From NCBI GenBank assembly GCA_964462185.1, contig CAYWWV010000004.1:1-64000 (forward strand): 64,000 nucleotides of DNA. The letters are read 5' to 3'. The first letter of the stretch is position 1, and the number at the start of each line of letters is the position of its first letter. The notes under the pieces were generated by a model, which was given only the letters and a program-made list of their open reading frames with translations, was not told the DNA's origin and searched no databases. This stretch comes from RBG-16-57-9 sp964462185 (GTDB lineage Archaea; Thermoproteota; Bathyarchaeia; TCS64). Below, in pieces: positions 43,520 through 51,601 of this stretch. The position numbers and the translations under genes were made by a program.

Positions 43520-45088
43520 CCGGTCCTTGAATCGAAACTGGTTTTCGTAAACCCTGGAAACATCCTGGATGGTGTTGGCCTCACTAGCCTTTTTATCAAC
43601 CCTAATACCTTTGATTCTGGCAAACCTCAAAGCAAACCCGGACTCGTAGTTGGGGCTACGCTGCACCTCATCGAATGCCACCTCCACCACCAGCTCAGGC
43701 CTCACAAAAACAGTGCCCCTGGACTCTTCTATCTTCAACCCTAGAAGATAATCCGTCATCCAACGAAACTCCTCATCAGTAAGCCCCTTGAAAGTTTTAC
43801 CCACGGGGAGGAAACCCCTTGGGGACCTCGCCCCCAGGTGGTAGTTGCTCAGCCATCCACGCCTCCTACCACTCCCCCAGTCGGCAGCCAAGACAACCAA
43901 GTCCAATGTCTCCGAGGCCTTCACCTTCAACCAATGGCCCCCCCTCGAGCCCGGCTCGTAGGGGCTTGAAAGCCTCTTAGCCACCAAACCCTCATGGCCC
44001 TTACGGATGCTCTGGGCCAACAAAGCCTCCACCTCTCGGGGGTTGTCCGACACCACTCTACGGGTTAAGAGCTCAGGGGGTATTGTTTCCTCCAGCATCT
44101 TCCAGCGTTCATCATAGGGTTGGTCTACCAGGCTCTGACCATCAAGGTACAGGATGTCGAAGAAAAAGGGTTTTAGAGGTATCTCCACGGATTTCTCGGA
44201 GACCCTTTTCACACGCCCCAGACGTCTCATGGCCTCCTGGAAGGGTAGGGGCCTATTGTTTGGGCCGAAAGCAACAGCTTCTCCATCCAGTATCAGGCTT
44301 TCTCCAGGAACCCGTTTAACCAATTGCACTACATCAGGGACACGTCCAGTGATATCCTTCAAGCTCCTAGAGTATACCTGGACCTTGGAACCCGACTTGT
44401 GGACCTGGATACGAGCTCCATCATACTTGAACTCGAAGGCTGCTCTTCCTCCTAACCTCTCTAAGGCCTCCTCTGGTGAGTAGGCGGTCTGGGTGAGCAT
44501 GGGTTTGATGGGGGTGAACAGTGAGGGCCCTAACTCCTGCAAGCTTTGGGGGCCCTCGAAAAACGCCTTCTTCGCCACCACAGAGAGGTCTCCTGTGAAC
44601 ATGTAGGCCCGTCTGACTAGGTTTGTGGGGTTTCCCGAGACTTTTGATATGCTTTCCAAGAGAATCCCCTCGCTAGCACCAATCCTCATCTCCCCCAACA
44701 GTATCCTGGTCAACACCTCTCTCTCCAAAGAGGTCATACGGCTCGTTAAGCCGGTGAGCAACCGCTGTTTCTCCCTCATACTACCAGCACCTTGGGCATC
44801 TGCAACTCTGAGGAGAACCCGGTAAACCTCCACCACCGAGACCTTTTTCCCATCCAGGGTGGCTTGAAAGCCTCCTCTCTCTAGCCGTCCAAGCCTCCTC
44901 CAACCCAAATTCAAGGGCTTACCAAGTCTTCCAAAGAAGCCAGCCCCCAACAATAACGCAACGAAGGGTTCCAGTTCCTCCTTTGACAGACCCTTCATAA
45001 ATTTGGCTAGGAGGGCTGTCTTCTCATTCCTACGAGGGGTGTTCTCCAGTAATAGACATAGCTTCGCAAAATCGAGGAAGGGGGTCAG
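43508..45088 (-). CDS. lig: ATP-dependent DNA ligase; probable CTG start
   Basis: This enzyme seals DNA nicks. The nucleotidyl Lys lies in FEFKYDGARIQVH (motif I, residue 221 when counted from the CTG). Motif III is FFFDILYLDG, motif IV EGLVAKR, and motif V HWLKVK. The first ATG (44998) gives 496 residues and removes the helix that begins other archaeal ligases. The same frame upstream encodes LTPFLDFAKLCLLLENTPRR, a good family N-terminus. It reaches a CTG at 45088, about 22 bases downstream of a TATA box (TTTTAAAA, 45109-45116 on the plus strand). No ATG, GTG or TTG occurs between. The CTG start is an inference. Confidence 0.9.
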   Translation of the reverse strand: MTPFLDFAKLCLLLENTPRRNEKTALLAKFMKGLSKEELEPFVALLLGAGFFGRLGKPLNLGWRRLGRLERGGFQATLDGKKVSVVEVYRVLLRVADAQGAGSMREKQRLLTGLTSRMTSLEREVLTRILLGEMRIGASEGILLESISKVSGNPTNLVRRAYMFTGDLSVVAKKAFFEGPQSLQELGPSLFTPIKPMLTQTAYSPEEALERLGGRAAFEFKYDGARIQVHKSGSKVQVYSRSLKDITGRVPDVVQLVKRVPGESLILDGEAVAFGPNNRPLPFQEAMRRLGRVKRVSEKSVEIPLKPFFFDILYLDGQSLVDQPYDERWKMLEETIPPELLTRRVVSDNPREVEALLAQSIRKGHEGLVAKRLSSPYEPGSRGGHWLKVKASETLDLVVLAADWGSGRRRGWLSNYHLGARSPRGFLPVGKTFKGLTDEEFRWMTDYLLGLKIEESRGTVFVRPELVVEVAFDEVQRSPNYESGFALRFARIKGIRVDKKASEANTIQDVSRVYENQFRFKDRLEW

Positions 45089-45150
45089 CGTGGCTCCATC
45101 CTGAGGGTTTTAAACCTGTTTAGGATGCTCTATTTCTCTCCCCAGGGGGT

Positions 45151-46362
45151 TTAAAGCGTTCCCCCTGAGAGGAGGTATGCCCCTAGGTGGTATGTGATCC
45201 CAATCAAGTAGAGGATTAGGCAGCTGGGGGCTAGCCTTCTGATGACCGACCTTAAATCGGATTTAAAATAGTTGTTTGATAGGACCAGGCAGAGGTGTAG
45301 GGGGGAGGAGATGTAGGCGCATGTTATCCCGAGGAAGATCACGCTGACTAGGTGGATGTTAGGGGGTCCTAGTAGAGGTAGTAGGATGGGGAATGATACG
45401 CCCACACCCATTGCTGGGGAACCCGAGATGGAGCCTACCAGTAGGGGTAGGATGATGATGACCAGCAGCCAAGGGATTCCTGCCTCGATTACCGAGCCCA
45501 GAAACACGGCCATCGAATCGGTGGTTTCGATTACATCCCTCAAGTAGAGCATGGAGAAAACGGTTAAAGCCAGCTCCCAGTTCAAACCAGTTTTAAACAA
45601 CCTAAAGGCTTTCCTCGCTTCCACACCTCCCAGCGCAAAAGCCGAGAGAATTCCAGTCAAGAGGGAGAGCCAGACGGGGACCCGTAGAAGGGTTAGAGCA
45701 ACCGTTAAAACGATGGGGAAAACACCTCTGAGCCTCTTTAGTTCTATTTCTTTTCTCCCAGGGGAGCCCCTAGTTCTAGTGATGTATCCACGCCCAAACA
45801 ATACACCTATGAAAACCATAACCAAGAACAACGGAGACTGAACCCCTAACCACTCGGAGACCGTGAAACCCGAGAGGGTTGTCGCCAGGAGGGTGGAGCT
45901 TGTAATGGGGTTGATCCAGTAGAGAAGGTGTCGGAACCAAACATTGTAAAACGTCTTGCCTTCAGGGCTCAAACCGAGCCTGTCTGCCTCCCCTTCTATG
46001 AAGGGAGCTGACATCAAAGCGCCCCCAGGCATGGACAGAAAACCAAATAGAGCTGGTATCGAAGCGATCACAGCGCTCCCTGGTAGAATCTTTCCCAGCT
46101 CATCTATGAAGCCTGTGAGAAGGCCGGTTTCCTTCAATACCAACCCCAAAACCGAGATCAAAACCACCGAGGGAACAAGATTCAAAGCGCTTCGGCTAAT
46201 GGCCGTCTCGTGGAGGACCTCTAAGAGAAATATCCAGCCCTCACCCGAGGAGACCCCGATGATGATCGAGGCCGCGAAGAGGGCGTAGTAAAACTTTACG
46301 CCTTTAATCCTCAAAGTTATTAGAGCAATAAATGCTGCTAAGAGTCCCAAAGTTCCAAACAT
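45151..46362 (-). CDS. DUF401 family membrane permease-like protein
   Basis: The 403-residue protein has about ten hydrophobic helices. The segments FGFLSMPGGALMSAPF and GSPAMGVGVSFPILLPLLG, the latter in the second half, mark the DUF401 family. That family is related to gluconate/lactate-type ion transporters. The substrate is unknown. Start ATG 46362 lies downstream of a TATA-like TATTTATATA (46399-46408). Confidence 0.85.
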   Translation of the reverse strand: MFGTLGLLAAFIALITLRIKGVKFYYALFAASIIIGVSSGEGWIFLLEVLHETAISRSALNLVPSVVLISVLGLVLKETGLLTGFIDELGKILPGSAVIASIPALFGFLSMPGGALMSAPFIEGEADRLGLSPEGKTFYNVWFRHLLYWINPITSSTLLATTLSGFTVSEWLGVQSPLFLVMVFIGVLFGRGYITRTRGSPGRKEIELKRLRGVFPIVLTVALTLLRVPVWLSLLTGILSAFALGGVEARKAFRLFKTGLNWELALTVFSMLYLRDVIETTDSMAVFLGSVIEAGIPWLLVIIILPLLVGSISGSPAMGVGVSFPILLPLLGPPNIHLVSVIFLGITCAYISSPLHLCLVLSNNYFKSDLRSVIRRLAPSCLILYLIGITYHLGAYLLSGGTL

Positions 46363-46493
46363 GTGATTACCAGCGCTGCCAGAGAATCCCCAAAATCCCC
46401 TATATAAATATCCACTACCTCCCTTAACCCCGGCGAAATCTCCTAAAGCCTAAATACCATGAAACAACCAGATATTATACTCCGGTGCCCCAG

Positions 46494-47027
46494 ATGAACA
46501 CGGCAGAGAAAGTGGACATCTTAGACCTCTTGATCGACGTATTGATGGAACACGAAAGAAGGCTCAACGATATATCGGAGAGAATCGAGGCTTTGCTTAA
46601 TTCGTTGGCTGAGACTATTGAACCTCAAGAGATGGAGGAGGCACCTGAGCCTGAGGCACCAATTCCCAGAGAGATTAAGGTTCTAATAGTGGATGACGAC
46701 GAGTTCCTAGTTGACACGTTCCAATTGCTCTTGGAGGACTCTGGATTCGAGGTAGACACAGCGCTTACGGGGAGCCAAGCACTGGTGATGGCCTCTAGGA
46801 GGAGTTACGACTTGGCCATCTTGGATTATAAGCTCCCAGACATGACTGGCGTACAACTATCCAATGAGTTGAAAAAGCGGACAAGAGACATTAATACGAT
46901 ACTATTAACGGGCCAGGTAGAGGCCTATGGGGACGGCCTGCTTGATGGGGTTTCCGATGGAGTGCTTCTTAAGCCGGTGAGCCCTGAAGAGTTGATTAAG
47001 ATAACGGAGAAGTTGGGGAAGGGTTAG
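46494..47027 (+). CDS. Response-regulator receiver protein with N-terminal coiled coil
   Basis: A 177-residue protein. Residues 1-40 form a helix or coiled coil, 41-60 an acidic-proline linker (EPEAPIPRE). The rest is a REC domain with DDD at 67-69, phospho-accepting Asp111 in AILDYKLPDMTG and the conserved Lys in LLKPVSPEEL. It has no output domain. It could be the partner of the histidine kinase 6 kb away. ATG 46494 is chosen; a GTG at 46485 is possible. Confidence 0.87.
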   Translation: MNTAEKVDILDLLIDVLMEHERRLNDISERIEALLNSLAETIEPQEMEEAPEPEAPIPREIKVLIVDDDEFLVDTFQLLLEDSGFEVDTALTGSQALVMASRRSYDLAILDYKLPDMTGVQLSNELKKRTRDINTILLTGQVEAYGDGLLDGVSDGVLLKPVSPEELIKITEKLGKG

Positions 47028-47341
47028 TTCAGTCTTTCTAGCCTGGACTCGATCACTGCTTTTGGGAGAGCCCCTAGGGTCTTGTCCACTAGAACGCCGT
47101 TCTTGAAGTAGAGTAAGGTGGGTATACTCATGATGCCGAATCGCATTGCTGTGGCCCTGTTTTGGTCCACGTTTAGTTTTCCAAATTTTACATCGGTTTT
47201 CTCTTGGGCCAGCTCATCTATTATTGGGGCTAGCATCCTGCAGGGGGCACACCATGCTGCCCAGCAGTCAACCACGGCCTTCTCATGGGTTTTTACAAAC
47301 TCGTCGAGGGTCTCGTCTGTGATTTCTATTGGTTTAGACAT
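47024..47341 (-). CDS. trxA: Thioredoxin
   Basis: A 105-residue single-domain thioredoxin with WCAPC at residues 30-34, the cis-Pro in MSIPTLLYFKNG and a normal length. It reduces protein disulfides in the cytosol. ATG 47341 is 25-33 bases after a TATA box at 47365-47374, shared with the divergent regulator at 47406. Longer frames upstream run into that promoter. Its stop overlaps the receiver gene by 4 bases. Confidence 0.94.
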   Translation of the reverse strand: MSKPIEITDETLDEFVKTHEKAVVDCWAAWCAPCRMLAPIIDELAQEKTDVKFGKLNVDQNRATAMRFGIMSIPTLLYFKNGVLVDKTLGALPKAVIESRLERLN

Positions 47342-47364
47342 ATTGTTCCATGTTTGGATGAGGA

Positions 47365-47374
47365 AAATATAAAG
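47365..47374. promoter_or_regulatory. Shared TATA region of trxA and the divergent regulator
   Basis: The AT-rich AAAATATAAA reads as a TATA box on both strands. It lies about 24-33 bases before the trxA ATG and about 32-41 bases before the ATG of the HTH gene at 47406. Only 64 bases separate the two starts. Confidence 0.55.
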
Positions 47375-47405
47375 GTATTTAGAGGTGTTCACCATCTTTG
47401 AACAT

Positions 47406-47792
47406 ATGGAGGTCTTCAACATAGTAAACGCCGAGACGGTGTCCGCGCAAACCCTCCTCAAATGCACCCTGGGGATAAGGCCTATAGAGATCAAAGCCTA
47501 CTGCTTGCTGTTGCAGAGGGGGCCCTGTACCGTCCAAGAGGCTTCTAGGTTGCTGAATAGGAGTAGGTCGGCGACTCAGAGGATTTTGTTGAGTTTGGTT
47601 GAGAAGGGGTTGGCGGTTAGGGAGGAGGAGTTGATTGGTTTGGGGGGTTACAAGTATGTGTATAGGTCTGCGCCGGTGGGTCGGTTGAAGGCTGAGATTT
47701 TGAAGAATTTGGAGGAGTGGTATGGGCGGATGTTGGTGGAGGTGGGTAGGTTGGATGAGAGTCTTAGGGATGTGGGTTGTGGGTTTGGTTAG
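47406..47792 (+). CDS. Winged-helix (TrmB/MarR-like) transcription regulator
   Basis: A 128-residue protein with a clear winged helix: RPIEIKAYCLLLQRGPCTVQ, then ASRLLNRSRSATQRILLSLV, then a wing around GGYKYVYRS. A C-terminal helix may dimerise. The cysteines (C27-like LLKCTLG, YCLLL, GPCTV) could sense redox state. It is divergent from trxA with a shared promoter, so control of trxA is a fair guess. ATG 47406 is preferred over a GTG at 47385. Confidence 0.78.
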   Translation: MEVFNIVNAETVSAQTLLKCTLGIRPIEIKAYCLLLQRGPCTVQEASRLLNRSRSATQRILLSLVEKGLAVREEELIGLGGYKYVYRSAPVGRLKAEILKNLEEWYGRMLVEVGRLDESLRDVGCGFG

Positions 47793-47795
47793 GGT

Positions 47796-49178
47796 TTATG
47801 CTCTGGTTAGGTAGTGTTGGTATTCCCAGGGTGTGATTTGGGGTCTGCTGGCCGCCCACTCGACTTTCGTGTATTCCATGTAGTCTTGGAACTCTTGTTG
47901 TTTCAGCTCCAGTAGGTTCCTGTAGAGGAAATCGCCTAGGATTTTTTCGAGGGTTTGGTCTTCTTGGAAGTTCTCGGTGGCTTCTCCCAGGTGTTCGGGG
48001 AGGAGTTCGATTTCTTTTTCCTTGAGGTCTTTGGGTGTGAGGTGGTATATGTTGTCTTGGATGGGGTCCATGGGCTCGATTTTTTTCTCCATGCCTTCGA
48101 GGCCGGCTTTAAGGAGGACGACGGCTGCCAGGTAGGGGTTGCAGCTGGGGTCGGGGTGTCGGTATTCTATTCTGGTGACCTTGTTGGCGTCCCCTGGTGC
48201 GAGGGGGACTCGGATGAGGGCGCTTCTGTTGGCGTATCCCCAGGTGATGTATACGGGGGCCTCGTAGTGGGGTACTAGGCGTTTGTAGCTGTTGACCAGG
48301 GGGGTCACCACCAGGCTGAGGGCTCTCGCGTGTTTCAGCAGGCCTCCTATGTAGTGGATGGCGTCCTCGCTGAGCCCTGTCTCGGAGTTGGGGTCGCTGA
48401 AGAGGTTTCTCCCTGTTTCTAGGTCTATTAGGCTTTGGTGGATGTGGCAGCCGCTTCCGTTGACCCCCCAGAAGGGTTTGGGCATGAAGGTGGCTGTTAC
48501 ACCGTGTTTCTGGGCTATGGTTTTCACGGCCAGCTTGTAGAGGATTACGTTGTCGGCTGTTTTTAGGGCGTCGCTGTAGCGGAAGTTGATCTCTTGCTGG
48601 CCTTGGGCTACCTCGTGGTGGACTCGGTCGATCTGGAACCCCGCTGCCTCAAGGCACATCAGGGTCTCCAATTTGACCTCCTCCGTGGGGTCTAGGGGTG
48701 GGGCGTCGAAGTATCCTCCGCTGCCGTAGGGCTTGACTCCTTCCTCATCGGAGATCACATACATGAACTCCAGCTCTGGGCCTGTGTTGAACCCGTACCC
48801 CTTCTTCTCCAACTCGTCCATCGTCTTCTTCAGGCATCCCCGGGGGTCCCCTGGGAAGGGTGTCCCATCGGGGTTGCTCACATAGCAGAACATTAGGGCT
48901 ATGCCTGGGGTCTCCCACATGGGCACTAGGAAGGTGTTTGGGTCGGGGTGGAGGTGGAGGTCGCTTCTGTTGACCTCTGCGAAGCCGGGTATGCTGCTCC
49001 CGTCGAAGGCTATTCCGACTTCGAGGCTTTCCCTGATCTGGTATTCGGGGATGAGCATTGCCCTGGGGGTTCCATTGGGGTCCACAACGATGAGCCGCAC
49101 GTATTTGATGTCGTGGGATTTGACTTTGGCCATCACCTGTTCCACATATTCGCCGTTGTTTAAGACGCTTGAAACCAT
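47796..49178 (-). CDS. glnA: Glutamine synthetase (type I)
   Basis: The 460-residue enzyme makes glutamine from glutamate, ammonia and ATP in a dodecamer. Signatures are FDGSSIPGFAEVNRSDLHL (with the D/S latch), the EVAQGQQEINFRY metal site and the NGSGCHIHQSL glutamate site. IEYRHPDPSCNPYLA is the C-terminal signature. Length fits GSI. ATG 49178 lies 26-41 bases after a TATA-like ATAAAATATATATTT (49204-49219). It is divergent from an Lrp regulator with palindromes between them. Confidence 0.96.
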   Translation of the reverse strand: MVSSVLNNGEYVEQVMAKVKSHDIKYVRLIVVDPNGTPRAMLIPEYQIRESLEVGIAFDGSSIPGFAEVNRSDLHLHPDPNTFLVPMWETPGIALMFCYVSNPDGTPFPGDPRGCLKKTMDELEKKGYGFNTGPELEFMYVISDEEGVKPYGSGGYFDAPPLDPTEEVKLETLMCLEAAGFQIDRVHHEVAQGQQEINFRYSDALKTADNVILYKLAVKTIAQKHGVTATFMPKPFWGVNGSGCHIHQSLIDLETGRNLFSDPNSETGLSEDAIHYIGGLLKHARALSLVVTPLVNSYKRLVPHYEAPVYITWGYANRSALIRVPLAPGDANKVTRIEYRHPDPSCNPYLAAVVLLKAGLEGMEKKIEPMDPIQDNIYHLTPKDLKEKEIELLPEHLGEATENFQEDQTLEKILGDFLYRNLLELKQQEFQDYMEYTKVEWAASRPQITPWEYQHYLTRA

Positions 49179-49230
49179 AATAACGGTTACACCCGTACTT
49201 CACAAATATATATTTTATCCAAGATTTGTT

Positions 49231-49249
49231 AAACATTGGGCCAATGTTT
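49231..49249. promoter_or_regulatory. 19-bp palindrome, probable operator of glnA/lrp
   Basis: The sequence AAACATTGGGCCAATGTTT is a perfect inverted repeat around one central G. It lies just upstream of the glnA TATA box and in the promoter region shared with the divergent Lrp gene. Confidence 0.6.
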
Positions 49250-49259
49250 CTAGGATTTT

Positions 49260-49275
49260 CTAAACATATGTTTAG
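49260..49275. promoter_or_regulatory. 16-bp palindrome, probable operator of glnA/lrp
   Basis: CTAAACATATGTTTAG is a perfect palindrome 10 bases from the first one. It is close to the AT-rich, short palindromes bound by archaeal Lrp-type regulators. A related half-repeat (TTTAGAAATTCTAG) lies near 49377. Confidence 0.6.
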
Positions 49276-49413
49276 TTCTTAGATTTGGCCCATTGGGGGG
49301 TTGACGGCGTAAGTAAGCCACCCCCTCGCAACCGCCTAATAAATGTTAATCACGCGGCAAAATTAATATACATGTGTTTAGAAATTCTAGCATTTGTTAA
49401 ACAGGTGGTTGTG

Positions 49414-49869
49414 GTGTTCGCATTGGATGAGATCGATAAAAAAATACTTGTGGAGCTTCTCACCAACTCCAACAGGAGCAACAGGGAGATAGCTCGTGCT
49501 ATCAATGTCTCGGCTGCGACGGTGATTAACCGTATCCAGAGGCTGGAGTCGGCGGGTGTGATAAAGGACTACACTGTTATGTTGGATTATGAGAGGCTTG
49601 GCTTCGAGCTCACGGTGATTATGGAGGTTACTGTGAGTAAGGGGAAGCTCTTGGAGGTCCAGGAGGAGATCGCCAAGCTGCCCTACGTCTGTGGGGTCTA
49701 CGATGTTACGGGGGAGATAGATAGCATAGTCATAGCCAAGTTTAGGAACAGGCGGGAGTTGAGCGAGTTCCCTAAAGCCCTTTTGGCCATGGAGAACGTT
49801 GAGCGGACCAACACCCATGTGGTTTTAAACACGATAAAAGAGGATTTTAGGATGGTTAGGAACCTCTAG
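49414..49869 (+). CDS. Lrp/AsnC-family regulator
   Basis: A 151-residue protein with an N-terminal HTH (LDEIDKKILVELLTNSNRSN, then SAATVINRIQRLESAGVI) and a C-terminal RAM effector domain (ELTVIMEVTVSKGKL, VCGVYDVTGEIDSIVIAKF). It forms dimers and octamers that usually bind amino acids such as glutamine. GTG 49414 gives the family N-terminus (FALDEID); GTG 49405 or 49411 are alternatives. It is divergent from glnA and the likely binder of the palindromes at 49231 and 49260. Confidence 0.9.
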   Translation: MFALDEIDKKILVELLTNSNRSNREIARAINVSAATVINRIQRLESAGVIKDYTVMLDYERLGFELTVIMEVTVSKGKLLEVQEEIAKLPYVCGVYDVTGEIDSIVIAKFRNRRELSEFPKALLAMENVERTNTHVVLNTIKEDFRMVRNL

Positions 49870-51205
49870 TTTCTTCTCAACACCTTGCCTGGTAGTCTTC
49901 CTGTGTGTTCCCCGTTTTGGACCACGATTTCTCCGTTTACCAGTACGTAGTGGATGCCTTGGGGGTATTGGTGGGGGTTTTGGAAGGTTGCTTTGTCTTT
50001 GACGGTTTCAGGGTTGAAGACCACCAGGTCGGCCTTGAATCCGGGGTGTATGAGGCCCCTGTCTTTTAGGCCTACTTTCCTGGCTGGGGCCCAGGTCATC
50101 TTGCGGACGGCTTCTTGTAGGGGTATTATTTTCTCGTCTCTGGCGTAGTGTCCCAGCACCCTGGGGAAGGTGCCGTAGTACCTGGGGTGGGGGACGAAGT
50201 CCCTCCAAACCCCTTCAGGGCATATGGCTGAGCCGTCGCTGCCCACCATGCCGTGGGGAGACTTCATGACTCTTCTCACGTCTTCCTCGTTCATGCCGAA
50301 CATGACGCTGGGGACTTGGGCCTCCTCCTGGAGGAGGAGTTCGAAGACGGCGTCTAGGGGTTCTTTTCCCATCTCTTGGGCTATTTCTTGGATGGTTTTC
50401 CCGTTGAATTGGGGGTTGTTCTTGGCTTTGGCCACCATGATCTTGTCCCACCCGTAGTTTAGTCTGAGTTCCTGGGCCATCTTGGCTCGGGCCTCTGGGT
50501 CTTGGAGGTGTTTGAGGAGTTGTTCTGCCCCGCCCTCCATGCTCCAGTGGGGGAGTAGGGCTGTGAGGTTGGTGCTGCTGGCGATGTAGGGGTATTGGTC
50601 GAAGGTGACGTCGACTCCCAGGGCTCTGAACTTCTCCACCAGGGCCAGGCTCTCCTTGGTCTTACCCCAGTTGGCGGGGCCGCTGGCCTTGAAGTGGGCT
50701 ATCTGCACCCTGACGCCTGCCTCCATGCCTATGGTGCAGGCCTCCTCCACCGCCTCCAGAAGGGTCTCCGCCTCGCCCCTGATGTGGGTGAAGTAGGTTG
50801 CATTGTACTCGGAGACGACTTTGCAAAGCTCGATGATCTCGGGTGTCTTGCCGTAGACGCTGGGGGGGTATATTAGGCCGGTGCTCATACCCCAGGCCCC
50901 CTCTTCCAGGGCCTGCCGCACCAGGCTCTTCATCTCCTCCAACTCGTCCTGGGTGGGCTCCCGGTTGTCGAACCCCATGACGTTTTGTCGCACGGTTCCG
51001 TGGCCCACGACGGGGGCGACGTTGACTGCCACGCCCTGGGATTCGAGTTTCCTCATGTAGCTGTCCATGGTGTCCCAGTCGAATTGGAAGTCTTCTGGGA
51101 CCAGGCTTCGGCTGTAGGTGTCCCTGTAGGCCCGTACCTTCTCATTCATGGGTGCGGCCGAGTTGCCGCATTGGCCGACCACCTCGGTGGTGACGCCTTG
51201 CCTAA
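49866..51205 (-). CDS. D-aminoacylase / N-acyl-D-amino-acid deacylase family, 5' end lost in gap
   Basis: The partial protein holds the family GVTTEVVGQCGNSAAP segment (usual GVTTVVxGNCG), metal residues in THIRGEAETL and IAHFKASG, the SDGSAICPEG aspartate, and the C-terminal HPRYYGTFPRVLGHYARD. These enzymes remove acyl groups from D-amino acids. The frame runs into the N block at 51205, so about 80-90 N-terminal residues are missing. The 3' end overlaps the Lrp gene by 4 bases. Confidence 0.9.
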
Positions 51206-51305
51206 NNNNNNNNNNNNNNNNNNNNNNNNNNNNNNNNNNNNNNNNNNNNNNNNNNNNNNNNNNNNNNNNNNNNNNNNNNNNNNNNNNNNNNNNNNNNNNN
51301 NNNNN
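51206..51305. other. Assembly gap (100 Ns)
   Basis: Exactly 100 unknown bases. This is the usual placeholder for a gap of unknown size, so the true distance between the flanking genes is unknown. Confidence 0.97.
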
Positions 51306-51421
51306 ACTAGGCCTGGGACGGCCCCGCTCTCCCTGGGGGACAGCTCCCTGCAGAGGATCTCCCCCTTCTGTAGTCTTCGGAGGAGCCGTTTCTCTATGGG
51401 GGTGAGGTTTACCTGTGACAC
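51306..51421 (-). CDS. 5' fragment of an unidentified gene next to the gap
   Basis: On the minus strand this frame runs from a GTG at 51421 to the gap and encodes about 38 residues (SQVNLTPIEKRLLRRLQKGE and on to SGAVPGL). It does not look like the N-terminus of the D-aminoacylase, which should have a strand-turn-glycine pattern. It may be the start of another gene, perhaps with a winged helix. A TATA-like AAATATTAA lies very close, at about 51425-51433, so the start is uncertain. Confidence 0.35.
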
Positions 51422-51601
51422 GGTTAATATTTGGTTTAGTGTTGAAAAATGGTTTGGTTCTCGCCGTGATGGGGGTTTAGCCCGTGTGAATGGGGGGACC
51501 CCCCCTCCCCCCCTACTGGGCTTGGGAAAAACGGGGTTTCACGGTGTTTAGGCCTGAAAAAAGGCTGGGATTGGATCAAAAAATGGCTGGTTTTCACCGG
51601 G

